Shown here: positions 47,448-58,163 of the stretch, piece by piece | Layout of the letters: every line of letters begins with the position of its first letter | Position numbering within the stretch: position 1 is the stretch's first letter | Assembly: GCF_000005505.3 (NCBI RefSeq) | Contig: NC_016134.3 | Span: forward strand, 42,261,150-42,325,149 | Origin: Brachypodium distachyon | Lineage: Eukaryota > Streptophyta > Magnoliopsida > Poales > Poaceae | DNA: 64,000 bases | Direction: 5' to 3' | Translations under genes and position numbers: made by a program | Notes under the pieces: model-generated | Database searches by the model: none | Told to the model about the DNA's origin: nothing | The model's input: only the letters and a program-made list of their open reading frames with translations

Positions 47448-48007
47448 ATGTCGTCCGGCTTCCCAGATGATCGTAGATTTTGGTCAGGTATGTCCCGAGA
47501 GCTATTGTGGTTAGCAGGTGATTTCAAGGTAGACAATAGGATAGTTTCATGGGACGAACTCATTAGTAGTGACACCCTACTAACTGAGCTGAGCCACCAA
47601 TTATATAGGTGCAATTTTCCATTGAGGACTTCTGCAGAGATACGGCAAGAACTGCTAAGGTTGCACGAAAGGTGGAAGAAGCACAGTGAACGTAAGAGTG
47701 AGTCATACCTACAATGGGCTAGAAAACATCCGTGTTATGGGTTGAAGAGGAGGAATCCGATGAAGATATCTTCATGCCAAGCAAAACGGGTAAGAGTTCT
47801 TCATCGTCCAAGGGGAAGAGTACTGCACCATCGAAGCGAAAGAGCACATCATCGTCCAAGGGGAAGAGTACATCATCGTCCCATGAAGATATCTTCATGC
47901 CAAGCAAAACGGGTAAGAGTTCTTCATCGTCCAAGGGAAAGAGTACTGCACCGTCGAAGGGGAAGAGCACATCATCGTCTAAGGGCAAGAGCACTTCATC
48001 TTCGTAG
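47448..48007 (+). CDS. Lys/Ser-rich repeat protein of the large MULE, probably frameshifted
   Basis: From 47448 the frame gives about 95 residues of ordinary composition (FPDDRRFWSGMSREL...LLRLHERWKKH). They are predicted helical and resemble small DNA-binding domains in spacing, though no family is claimed. Near 47730 the sensible frame changes. The other frame reads WVEEEESDEDIFMPSKTGK, then (S/K)-rich repeats KGKST, ending in TAG at 48005-48007, while the first frame becomes Arg/His-rich. A one-base indel near 47725 is the likely cause. The repeat region is two copies of a 123-bp unit starting GAAGATATCTTCATGCC (47762 and 47885). A very basic, Ser-rich tail suits nucleic-acid binding. Confidence 0.5.
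47762..48003 (+). repeat. 123-bp tandem duplication in the Lys/Ser-rich ORF
   Basis: GAAGATATCTTCATGCCAAG begins at 47762 and again at 47885. Inside each copy, shorter TCATCGTCCAAGGGGAAGAG units recur, giving a nested repeat that keeps the reading frame (123 = 41 codons). Confidence 0.88.
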
Positions 48008-48275
48008 AGTTAGAATTAGGTTATCTTATTTTAAGTTGTCGATTTTAATTTCAGTCTTTCTATTGCATATATATTTCAGTCCTGCCATTTTTTATATGCA
48101 AATGTAACTTGAATAAGAATGCGAAAAATAGTAACATGTATCTCTCATACATAGGTAGAAATATGTCTCATACATAGATAGAAATATGTCTCATACATAG
48201 GTAGAAATATGTCTCATACGTAGGACCTACATGCAAATATCAGGCACGGTGTCTGGGACGGCGTTCCGGGGGTGC

Positions 48276-51193
48276 CTATGGCGTGGTCCAGCCATACCTA
48301 TGAGGTGGCACAACGTTGCGCGGAGGAATCACGGACCCATCCTCACGATACTGTGTATCCTCCTGTGTGGGGTCTGGTCGCGGAGTACTGAACATCCAGC
48401 TGTGTTGGAGAGAATAGTGCTCTCCTCGAGCGTGATCCTGCTCACTATCCCACGAGGGTTCGGACAACGACGACTGATGCCCGTAGGGTCCTGCATGTGG
48501 GAAAGTACTTAGCATTAGAATTGTGTAGCAATCATGGTAATGAACACAATAGATAGAAATATACATACCCTGTGGCTGGGTCTGTGGACGAAACTCGAAG
48601 TTCATCCTGCGACTCTGCTGGTGCTGCCACGCCGAACCTCTAGCCTGAAAAGAGGGGGGCTGCTGCTGCCACACCGAACCTCCAGCCTCAAAAGAGGGCT
48701 GCAGCTGGTGCCAATAGTTGAAAGAAGACTGCGGCTGGTGCCACGACGAACCTCCGGCCTGCTCAGGAGGTGGTGGCCTGGGCGTCGACTGCTCTGGTAG
48801 ACGTGGACGCGGGTGGTGTCGGGGGAGCGGTGCTTCCTGCTGACATGGCCGCTGCTGGTGCGTGGAGTGACGAGGTGGCCGTACGGATGCCTGGTGGTGA
48901 ACGACGTCCGAAGTGCAGGTGCACGTGATAGCCGCGTAAACAGAGCGTAGCTTCTCCTTCATTCGTCTAAGCCAGGACTGGTGCGGCTCCCGTGGTAGTA
49001 GAAGTGGACCGGTCGAAAGCGAACGTCCATACGCAGCGAACTCGGCCTGTAAATTCTGTGTCAACTGAGCCTGCAATTGGCACGAAGAGTATTACATATA
49101 TATGGCAAAGTACGTAACAAACACATGCATTATGTTAAGAGAAGATACTTACCGCGTGCTGTCTAGAGCCTGAAGTAGACTGGCTAGGGTACATATCTTG
49201 CAAACTCGGCTCGGCTATCTCCTGGGGGTGAGAGTGCTGAATGATGCTCAATCGGGTAGCTGTCATGTACCTCTGCAAATATCCGTTGAATAGATCAAGA
49301 TCAAAGGCCTCCAATGGCCAAACCCGTGTCGTCGCAGTCTCCCACTCTGTGACGTACGACTGAACCCTCTGCAGTCACTGAGTCAGGGTCCTGGTACTTC
49401 CCTTCCTGGTAAACCTGAGATCGCAATAGAAAGTTGAACAATTAAATTATGGATAATTCTGGACGACAATCATAAATTGCAGAACTGCACATACCTGTGG
49501 ACGATCTGTGGAAGTGGATCATCCGTCGGTGGAGGAACGACCAACCGGCGTGCCCCAAACTACCTCATGACCCTCTGCTGGGCCATCTCCTCCATGCAGA
49601 CGTCGAAGATGATCTTTGATTTTGTCATCCAGTAAGCATAATCTCTCGTGCAGACCGTGGACATCCCGCCAGGGTATCTATCATCGATGGCATCTTGTGT
49701 GTACGGCTCCTAGACAACCGCCTCAGAGTGCAACACGTCGAACTGCTCGTTGAATGATGGGTAGCAATTCCTGACCTGATCGTGTGCAAAGCGTCTCTGT
49801 AAAAAAAAGAAGTTAGCTTCATTCATGGTTTATGTAAACTAATGTATGAATTTCACATTCGACATACCTTGCTACGTGTCCAAATTGTCGCGAAAGTAGG
49901 CAGGTCGATGTGTTCTAAGTCAAACAACTCCTGCTCAGGGTTAGGGTGATCACCCGTAACGTCTGGTCGGCCGATAGAAAACCTCTCCCACGACCAGAGC
50001 TGCAACAATAAAGGACATCCAAGCAGGGCTGACTTGGGCGACGCAAGCTGGCAAGCGTTGCACATACCTCGGTACGTAGCCGCTAAGACGGCCGAACCCC
50101 AACTCCTCTGTGTGATGTCGTCACCACAAGTTGCATTCGCGATCTCCACTGCAATAGGGATGTAGCGTGCGCTAATGGTGGTGACGTGGTTCTCGGTGAA
50201 CATCACCTCCCGAGAAGCCACATTATATATGCCTCAAGGCTCCGAGTGATCTGAGGCTCAGTCATTTGGGTCTCTGTATACCCAAACTTCTGAATCTGCA
50301 TGCAACAAAAACCAAGTGTTAGTAAACCCATGCAAGTATATGAGGTATGCTCTTAGATATATTAACTTAAAACACATCGATCTAACCTGGTAATTAGGCA
50401 ACCAATCTAGCTTAGGTCCGTGAGCCTCCGAGGTAGGGGCTCAGCTCCGGCAAGAATACCTTGAAAACGTAGGGAACAAATTAACCCATAGTTCCACATA
50501 GCGTACAAATTAAAACACAGGGCACAAATTAACACATACCTTGAAAGCGTAGTGCCATACCCTCCTGCCAATCAGCTGGTGCCTGCAACGGTCCTATGGG
50601 ATCACCCACCAATGGTAGTCCCAGCAGCATCGAGACATCCTGGAGAGTAGGAGCTATCTCTCCCCAGTGAAAATGAAACGTGTGTGTCTCGGGCCTCCAT
50701 CTGTCCACTAAGCAGCTCAGCAGCAAGTGGTCAATTTGTAGCCGTGTAGAGTTGAAACCTCGTCGCTCACCCTCTACCATTTCCGCACAAGTTGCCCCAA
50801 CAAGTCGTGCGAAAGGTAAAAGGCCAGCCCACTTCAAACTGCATAAATAAAATGGACATGCAAGGGATGAATAAATAAAATGTAAATGCAAGGGATGATT
50901 GAATAAAATGTACATGCAAGGGATGAATAAATAAAATAGACATGCAAGGAATGAATAAATAAAATGTAAATGCAAGTGATGATTGAATAAAATGTACATG
51001 CAAGGAATGAATAAATAAAATGGACATGCAAGGGATCATTGAATAAATACCGCTGAATCCAGGCAGGGTGTATCATCCATTTTCCCTTAGGAGTGCGCGT
51101 GACAAGGGGCTCGACACTCTCAGGATGCGCCACCAATCGAGCAGCCTGATGCTTACTCTCAATCTCCGGAGAAAGCAATGATACTCTCTCCAT
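48276..51193 (-). pseudogene. Plant mobile domain (PMD, MAIN-like) gene, degenerate
   Basis: Several exons can be chained by phase: 51193-51051, 50838-50540, and an exon ending KLDWLPNYQ. Later pieces carry IQKFGYTETQ, SWGSAVLAATYR, LLGCPLLLQLWSWERF, a YLQRYMTATRL segment, and a Gln/His/Pro-rich tail (to about 48570). These are the signatures of the PMD family, also seen in Arabidopsis MAIN/MAIL1 and in transposons. Exon 2 contains LVDRWRPETHTFHF followed by GEIAPTLQDVSMLLGLPL, the core motif. Lesions: frameshift near 50213 (LLG/VMFTENH), TAG at 49710-49712, TAG at 49560-49562, and TGA in the exon before YLQRY. Function of the domain is unclear in transposons. MAIN-type proteins act in nuclear silencing and genome stability (family knowledge). 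Confidence 0.82.
50840..51040. repeat. AT-rich tandem array in PMD intron 1
   Basis: About seven units of 28-29 bp with the pattern AT(G/T)AATAAAATG.ACATGCAAGG, with a higher-order period of three units (about 88 bp) visible from the alternating GATGAATAAA and GATGATTGAA forms. The array fills nearly the whole intron 50839-51050. Confidence 0.85.
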
Positions 51194-51239
51194 TTTGTGC
51201 CTGCAACATTTATAAACAAAGTTAGACATACAAATTAAA

Positions 51240-51540
51240 GTTAAGCATAGTTAAACCGAGAGTACATATTAAAACATAGTTGAACAAAGCGTACAAATTA
51301 ACACACAGTTCCACACAGAGTACAAATTAAAACAAAGGGCACAAATTAACACTTAGTTTCAGATAGTACAAATTAAAGCTTAGTTCCACATAGAGTACAA
51401 ATTAAAACATAGAGCACAAATTAACACATAGTTTCACATATAGTACAAATTAAAACATAGAGTACAAATAAAAACATAGAACACGAATTAACACATAGTT
51501 TCACATATAGTACAAATTAACACATAGTTTCACATATACA
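51240..51540. repeat. AT-rich tandem array upstream of the PMD gene
   Basis: Repeated ACAAATTAA(A/C)ACATAG..(C/T)ACA blocks with a period near 19-20 bp and longer-range repeats. It lies between the PMD start (51193) and the transposase end (about 51549), so it may be promoter/terminator DNA. Confidence 0.75.
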
Positions 51541-51548
51541 TGATAAGC

Positions 51549-54275
51549 CTAGTTTCTTCCTCTCCCTCGTCGTCCACGTCTCCCTCTTCTACGGGCAGTA
51601 GCTCCACCAGTACCGAAAGTTGGACAATAAGTGTCCCTGTGGCCAAAATGGTTGCATAGAAAACATTGTCGTGACGGTCCTCCGGCTTCAGATTCATCCA
51701 TATCATTTCGGGTGCACCTGAACGGGCGTCTGCCTGTGCCTGTACGCAGTAGCCCGGGGTCAGGAATGTACCGCCTTTCACCAGGGGTTACCTTGTTGAA
51801 ATTGCCCATTGCACAAAACCCTAGCATCTCACCCGTCCATGTGCTAGGCACAGACTCTTTCAGGTAATAGGGAGACACAAATGAGATTGCGTCCATCCCT
51901 AGCTGCCCGCAAGCAACAAGTACATGTGAGCAACGAAGGTGAAGCAACTTTGGTTTGTTGCAGGTGCACTCACACGTTGGCCACGCTTCATTTCCAATCT
52001 TCACCTCCTGTGTCCTCAATTCATTTCCAACGCCGAACTTGTCAGTTGGCAAGCGCACCTCAAACCTATGTTCTTGATTACCGATGGCGACGACAGTATG
52101 AGACGTAGCTTTTCCATCTTCTCATCCATGTACTTCATAATCTTTTCACGGTACGGTGTATTTGGGTTGTTCATGATATGCATTTCAGCTCTCTGGCGTC
52201 TATCTCTGAAATACTTCACCGTGCCATGGAAAATACCCTCGACGATGGCTGTAAGTGGTAAAGCCCTATTTCCCCTCAGGACAAAGTTGTATGTTTCTGC
52301 CAGGTTAGTAGTCATGACGCCGTACCTAGCGCCATGTGTGTCATGCAGCAAAGACCACCACTCCAGAGGCTTGTGCTCTATCCACTGCTGAAAGTTTTTA
52401 ATCTGCCTCCCAACCCTTCTCCTAGTGCCGGGTGGGTCAAACCCTGGCAAGTCACAAAGCCCAACAAGTTCTTCCTCAGATGGTCCTGTTCCAACTGCTG
52501 TCTGTGCAGCCACTGCTGCTACATGTGCTGCTACCGCTGCGTTTCGTGCCGCTGTCCTCTCCCTAACATGTTTCTTCTTGAACTCATCAAGATAACCACG
52601 TATCCTAGTGTACTTCCATTGTTGGTTCTGTTTGCAGAGTTTCTTGAATAGATTCATAAGTGACTTGTTCCTGAACTGCGAGAAGAAGTTGGCCCCCAAA
52701 TGCCGCATGCACCAACGACTCTGCATGTCCTGCCATGGAGTCTGTTCATCAGGCTCAGGGTTTGTCAGTGTCCTTATCACACTAAGTATGCCTGCATGTC
52801 TGTCATGAAGGATGCACACATTCGGCTTAATCATGCACAATTGCTCTCTTGAGCTGCCTGAAAAACCATAACCAACTTTAAGTTTTCTCACCCTCCACGA
52901 AAGCAAATGCGAGCGGAACGATTTGATAGTTGCCGTCTTGACCAATGGCGGTCAAGATCTGCCCCCTGTATTTGCCAGTGAGAAAAGTACCATCTATGCA
53001 TAACACCAGTCGACAATGATGGAAAGCTTGAACGCATACACCGAAAGTGAAGAACAGTCGTTGCAGCACCCTCACAGTTGGATACTCTGAGTGCAGGAAG
53101 TGTTGGATGTCGACATAGGTGCCTGGATTACGGGCTTGCAGTGTATGGAGGAGGCGGACAACAGAGTCGTACGAGTCGAAAAACGAACCAAATCTTTCCT
53201 CAAGAGCCCTCTGCTTAGCCCTCCAAGCCTTGCCATACGAAATGTTGTACTTAAACCTTACCCTGACCTTATGCATGATGGCCTTCACTTCCATTGCTTT
53301 GCTCTCCACTATCTCCGTGTAAAGCAACCGAGCAAGAAGCGTCGACGAGAGGTTACGATGGTCTTGAGGGATACTGGGAATGACACATGTGTGCAACATC
53401 AAGTCACTCACAACCCAATCTGTGTCATACTTAGGAACATAGCCATGCACCCTCCCGGGACAATCTACTTGTTCACACTCCATTGTAAGATATTTTTGTG
53501 AAGAGACTGTTGTTTTGAAAACCCTTTGCGTGGACATTGCCCAAGCAATTATCGCATCCTGCAGATGTTTCTTGTCAGCAAATCTGGCACCCTTCGCAAT
53601 GTTGTTCTGATGATATTGTCATGCAGAGTCGTGCCCATCGTTCACGGTCATAGCTGAAGAGAAGTGTTGATTCCATGATGCAGGAGTCGGCACCTCCTCT
53701 TTGTCCGACTCATGAGACTCATCGTCATAAGAACTACGGCCATATGTATCTTCATCCTCCATCTCGTTCTGCAAGTGACCATCTTCTTCGTCCGCATCTG
53801 CCTCGCCAGTGTACTCATCCTCTCCTACTGCCCCGGAGCTCTGGCCTGATTCATAACCACCACCTCCAGTATTCGACACAGAGTTTGCATTGGACAAGTC
53901 ATAATTTGATTCACCCTCGCCTTCAGCTGGATTGGTCTCATGAGCGACAACCTGGATTAAGGCGACAGGTGTAGTTCCCCTTTTCTCGCAACTTTTTAAC
54001 CAGCGCACCCACTTTGATGTCCAGTCTATCGGCCTCAAAACCAAAAAAATATTTGAACTTGACTTGGTCCACAATGCTTGCACACGGGCGGTGTATGTTT
54101 CAGGATTGACCGCTAAACATCCTACCAACCATTCCTGCAACTGACTAAACGTCCATGTTTGAGGGGCCGTTAGATCCAACTCCACATACTTAAACTGACT
54201 CAGGTCAGCTCCGTGCTCGGTTGTTAAGACAGTACCGGAACCGTAGTAAAAAACAAACTTCACTACACCGGACAT
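51549..54275 (-). pseudogene. MuDR-type MULE transposase, degenerate
   Basis: Reads from Met at 54275 to a TAG at 51549. The N-terminal part (54275-53620) carries an acidic region. A WRKY/GCM1-like zinc-binding segment (MECEQVDCPGRVHGYV) follows, then the MULE catalytic core with LCIDGTFLTGKYRG (first Asp) and ILHDRHAGIL (second Asp). A SWIM finger CECTC...LRCSH comes next, then a CCHC knuckle (CFLCNHFGHRDTYC) and an Arg/Gly-rich tail. Lesions: TGA at 53619-53621 where the frame otherwise continues, TAA at 52878-52880 before SWLWFFRQLKRA, a one-base insertion near 52830, and a frameshift near 52090. An active enzyme cannot be made from this copy. The protein family assignment is firm from the motif order. 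Confidence 0.92.
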
Positions 54276-54279
54276 CTCT

Positions 54280-54660
54280 GATGCCTAAAAAAATGTTTAG
54301 ACGCATCAAATACTAAGCAATACGGCATATAAAAAATATTATGACACGTCAAATACTAAGCAGTACGGCATATTAAAAATATTATGACGCGTCAAATACT
54401 AAGCAGTACGGCATATTAAAAATATTATGACGCGTCAAATACTAAACAGTACGGCATAAATAAAATCTAGCCTAATCAAAACATATTACTACCGGCCATA
54501 CTATTTGGACGCGTCAAATACTAAGCAGTACGACAGATTTAAAATATTAATAGGTGTCAAATACTAAACAATACGGCATAAAAAAAATCTCGTCTATCAA
54601 AACATATTACTACCGGCCATAATATTTAGACGCATCAAATACTAAGCAGTACGACATTAC
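54280..54660. repeat. About 60-bp tandem repeat upstream of the transposase
   Basis: Five to six units of GACGCGTCAAATACTAAGCAGTACGGCAT followed by an AT-rich TATTAAAAATATTAT stretch, with variants. It starts a few bases upstream of the transposase ATG (54275) and extends into its presumed promoter. Confidence 0.85.
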
Positions 54661-55261
54661 CCGTTGTCCAAAATAATGAGCACTACCAAACGCTAAAACA
54701 TACTTCTGGCATCATCACCATTGCTCCAATCAAAACATATACATTGAAGCAGTGCACACGAATCCTCATAAACATCATGTGTCTAAGCAGTACACACGTA
54801 TCCTCATAAACATATACATTATAAGATAAATACGTGAGAGATTAGGATTTACCCTTGAAGCGTGTGAACCCAACCTCGAGCAACCTCACAGTCACCCGAT
54901 GAGCACCACCACCTCCAAACTCCTCCAAACCACCACCATTGCTCCAACTTTGCACCACAAAATTAGCTCTACATGGCCAATGAAAACAGTAGATCGAGGT
55001 GTCTTTGGGTGCCAACTAGGTAGGGGATGCGATTTTGTGGTTTAAATGGGATCAAAGTGCACTAATTTGGGCTAGAAAATGGGGCCATTTGAGGAGAAAA
55101 TGAAGAACACAGAAGAGAAGAAGCTGGCTGGGAGAACGAGCAGAGGAGGAAGAAGCTGGCTGGGCTCACTCGGGCACGCACGGGAGGGATGGGAAGGCAA
55201 AGTGAAAAAGGAAAAGGAAAAAGATTCCGGCCCCGAACCCACCATGCCGCTTTCGGCCACG
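54661..55261. other. MULE subterminal region, no gene
   Basis: Sequence between the tandem array and the right inverted repeat. It is gene-free and probably includes the transposase promoter. A direct repeat of AGAAGCTGGCTGGG lies at about 55118-55165. Confidence 0.45.
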
Positions 55262-55502
55262 ACGAGGCCGACTGGCCAGTCGGCCTGGGCCAGGATAACT
55301 GCCTCGTGGGGGGCCCACAGGCTGAGCAGGCGGCCTGCAGTCGGCCTGGCCAAGGCCGACTGGGCCTAATCGGCTTGGGCCAGGCCGACTAGGCCCATTC
55401 GGCCTTGCCCAGGCCAAGGCCGTATTATTTTTGATATTTTTGAAAAACACGTATTATTTTTGAAAATGATTAAAAAAATCGTATTATTTAAAAAAAATTA
55501 GC
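55262..55502 (-). repeat. Right terminal inverted repeat of the large MULE
   Basis: Inverse copy of the left end. Differences are scattered substitutions and a few small indels, with the GC-rich inner part less conserved than the outer 80 bases. Confidence 0.9.
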
Positions 55503-55511
55503 ATGATCTTG

Positions 55512-57173
55512 CCGGTAGTTTGGTTTAATGGAATAGAAGGTATTTCGTCTCAAAAAAGCATTTAAAACAAACATAAAAATAATATATCAATGCCAAATTT
55601 CTCAAGATGGGTGACGTAGAGGGGATGAGGAATGTTCCCAATCCTAAGCATCCCGGCTATCCCAGCCGAAATACAAGCCTGTCCGGAGAGTACTCATGAG
55701 TTCCCCGTTCGGTTGCAACAACCCCTGCAGGGATTGAGTGGCGTTTAGAGAAAATTGAACTAAACTGTCATCGTTACTTCTCAATCCCCAACGAGAAAGC
55801 CGTGCGAAAAACCCTGACAATGAGGATACACAGGGCAAAACCGAAGAAACAAGCCGCTACCGCGAAAACGAAACCCCTCCCGCTCCAACGACGCCGAACA
55901 GGGAACATCACCTTGCGCCAGAGCGGGTAGGCAGAACTGGACTTCTTCGACGACCGGAGACAGGAAGAGGTTGCCCTGACAGGAACGGCTCGCGCAACGG
56001 CAAGCCTGCGTAGCACGAAGTCGCCCTCCCTGGCCAGCCCCACCGCGGCAAGCAAACTCTGCCGCCAGACGAGGGCTCCAAAGGTAACGCCTCCAAGGAG
56101 GACACGGCGTCCGAAGACGCCACCATTGCCCGATCCGAAAAACGCATCTGAGCTTTCGCTCGGAGGCACCTCGCCTGCAAAAGGTGGGATGTAGTAGGGC
56201 TGCACGATGACGCCTTCAAGAAGGGAGCGGCGTCCAAGGACGCTGTCATCGCTGGCACCAAAGGCGGTGCAGGGTTTTCACCCGCAGCCCACGCACCCAG
56301 CGTGAATAGGGGCAAAAAACCTTCGCAATGAAGAACTGACCAGAGGCCAGAGGCCACCAAAGCTCCGTGCGCACCGACGTAGGTCCGTCGACGCCAATGG
56401 CCCAAACTATCAGCCGCCAGGGCATCACAACCGCCCCACGCACCGGCTTTGACGCACACTCGGCCCGCAGGCCCAAGCCGGACCCAAAACGGGCCCGCCC
56501 GCCACGGGCCATCGAGCCGGTCGGGAACCTCCACGCACCGGCAAGTGCACGGCAATGCTGCAACCACATGCCGCCTAGCAGAACTGGCCGGCTGCCTGGG
56601 CCGGGCTCATATGTGAGCCCACGCCACCCATCTGCACCCAGCAGACCAGTGCCGCCATGCTGCCCAGCACCGCTCTGCGCCGACGGCCCCACGCGCCACC
56701 CCACGCCTCCACGCGTTCCCCGCCGTCATCTCGCGCCACCAGGCGCCGCCTCGTCGTGGGAGAAGAGGAAAACGCTCCGCCGCCACCTTCCTTTGGCGTG
56801 CGCAGGCTTCGCCGGCACCCCCTTCGGCGGCAGCAAAGCAGGGGAAAGGGAGGAGGAGGAGGAAGACCGGTGGCGGCTAGGGTTTCAGGCAACACGGGGT
56901 AGGAGGATGATCCTTTGATTTTAGTATTTGCATCTAGATGTGGCCAATGACTACAGAACGTACCCCAATGCAGCAACTCAATCCATCAAAAATAAAAATA
57001 AATCAAAGAGGCCGAATAGAACATGAAATCCGATAGATCGAATACGTTCATAGGATCGACACTTTGTGTTCTTTGAGATAAAGAATCGGATTCCTAACAA
57101 TATATAGAAAGGGATTTTGTTTTGTTTGTAGCCTTGTATTAGGCAACTAGCCGCTGCTACTCGTAATCGATGG
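55512..57173 (-). repeat. GC-rich dispersed repeat, probably retrotransposon-derived
   Basis: From about 55620 to 56920 the minus strand starts with an AAACCCTAGCC-type leader and runs through Ala/Gly/Arg-rich frames (for example 56567-55908). Blocks such as AAGGGAGCGGCGTCCAAGGAC and CTCCAAGGAGGACACGGCGTC give the impression of a cereal LINE 5' region. No RT or endonuclease is present, so this is only a resemblance. The rest to 57173 is F-box upstream DNA with AGGATCGACACTTTGTGTTC, similar to 45238-45258. Confidence 0.35.
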
Positions 57174-57490
57174 AAACAGAAATGGGGATGTCGACGGCGC
57201 CGTGGTCCTCCCTCCCCGACGACCTCCTCGGCCTGATCCGCCACAGGATCGCCTCCCCGCGTGACCGCGCGCGCCTCGCCGCCGTCTGCTGCTCTCGGCC
57301 ACAGACCGGTGCCCGCAACGCACAATCCGGCAGCGACGGCGCGACCTCTCCCGACTCCCACTCCCAGCTCGTCGCCTCTTCAATCTTCTCGCGCTTGGCG
57401 CCTGCAACTCCGGCCAGCTCGACGGTGGAGAGGCCAATCTGCACGGCAGCCGCAACTAAAGGACGGCACCAACTACCGAATCAGGGGTAG
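57174..57490 (+). pseudogene. Truncated F-box gene fragment
   Basis: Starts with an N-terminus almost identical to the intact gene at 58164: MSTAPWSSLPDDLLGLIRHR, then IASPRDRAR and LAAVC. Similarity stops after LAAVC, and the rest to the stop at 57490 is unrelated Ser/Ala/Arg-rich sequence. Its 5' flank (TACTCGTAATCGAT just before) also matches the intact gene's 5' flank. It is a tandem duplicate that lost nearly all of its body, about 1 kb upstream of the intact copy. Expression of the 100-codon product is possible, but the DUF295 part is gone. Confidence 0.78.
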
Positions 57491-58163
57491 GCGCAAGTTA
57501 GTTTCAGGTTGAGTTGTTGTTCAGATCCGAGTTGTTGTCACGCTGTTCAGATTTTGTTGTCGAGTTAGTGTTGCTGCTACTTCGATTCATGTTCGTGTGT
57601 AGCTTCTACTTGAAGTTTCTGTGTGACCGTGTGTACAGCGACAGCGTGTGTGATTATGTATGTGAGGCTCAATTGTACGTCAGATTGCAGGTACGTGTGA
57701 TGCTAGTCTGTATGATTTGTCGAATTCTGAAATGAGATGGTGCCGAAATTTCGGAAATTCCGGGTTACCCGATACCCGAACCCGAATTCCGGGTTATTAA
57801 TTTTTTGCTCTAATTTGGAGTGTTAAATTTGGAAATCCGATTTTTTACTTACCCAAATTACCCGACCCGAATTTTCGGGTAAACCCGAACGCCCAGTCTG
57901 ATCCTAGTCCTTGTTATTTGAAACAAATAAAAATAATCATAGCAGGGGTGTGGCCGGCCGGTACGTGGATATATTTTGTATCGTGTTTAAAGTTCCAACC
58001 GCACATGTATGCATGTTACATATCGGATTCCTTCTTTACTCCAAAAGGGAGAACATATCGGATTCCTAGCTACTTAGTACTGCAGTATATAAGATAAGGG
58101 ATTTGTTTGTACGGCGATTAGCCAGTACTCGCAATCGATCGAAAGTTCGAAACACGTAGAGAG
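57491..58163. other. F-box intergenic promoter region
   Basis: 57740-57900 contains CCCGAA/TTCGGG palindromic repeats of a kind frequent in plant non-coding repeats. A TATA-like GTATATAAGA at 58083-58092 precedes the F-box gene start by about 70 bp. Confidence 0.5.
58083..58092 (+). promoter_or_regulatory. TATA box of the F-box/DUF295 gene
   Basis: GTATATAAGA lies 72 bases before the ATG at 58164, the right distance for a short plant leader. Confidence 0.55.

Larger units (their letters stand above)
46114..55502. mobile_element. 9.4-kb Mutator-like element carrying transposase and plant-mobile-domain genes
   Basis: Both ends start GCTAATTTTTTTTAAATAATAC as inverted repeats. They are flanked by a perfect 9-bp duplication ATGATCTTG (46105-46113, 55503-55511), the MULE hallmark. 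The inverted repeats extend about 210-240 bp into GC-rich GGCCGACTG-rich sequence. Cargo, left to right: coiled-coil ORF (-), Lys/Ser-rich repeat ORF (+), PMD pseudogene (-), MuDR-type transposase pseudogene (-). Several arrays of short AT-rich tandem repeats lie between and inside the genes. The coding parts are degenerate, so this copy is no longer autonomous. PMD genes linked to Mutator-like elements are known from plants. The exact four-gene arrangement I cannot match to a described family. Confidence 0.93.

Noticed and set aside
50529..51039. Hydrophobic ORFs spanning the PMD intron
   Set aside because: The Phe/Leu/Ile/His-rich periodic peptides are translations of the 28-bp tandem array, not TM proteins.
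50840..51040. CRISPR-like look of regularly spaced repeats
   Set aside because: Units abut without unique spacers, and the host is a plant.
52862..52895. Possible 34-base intron in the transposase
   Set aside because: GT and AG are present, but it is too short for a plant intron. The interior keeps the family's SWLWFFRQLKRA segment, so a nonsense change plus frameshift explains it better.
55908..56567. 219-codon Ala/Gly-rich minus ORF
   Set aside because: Sits in a GC-rich dispersed repeat with overlapping frames on both strands and has no domain.
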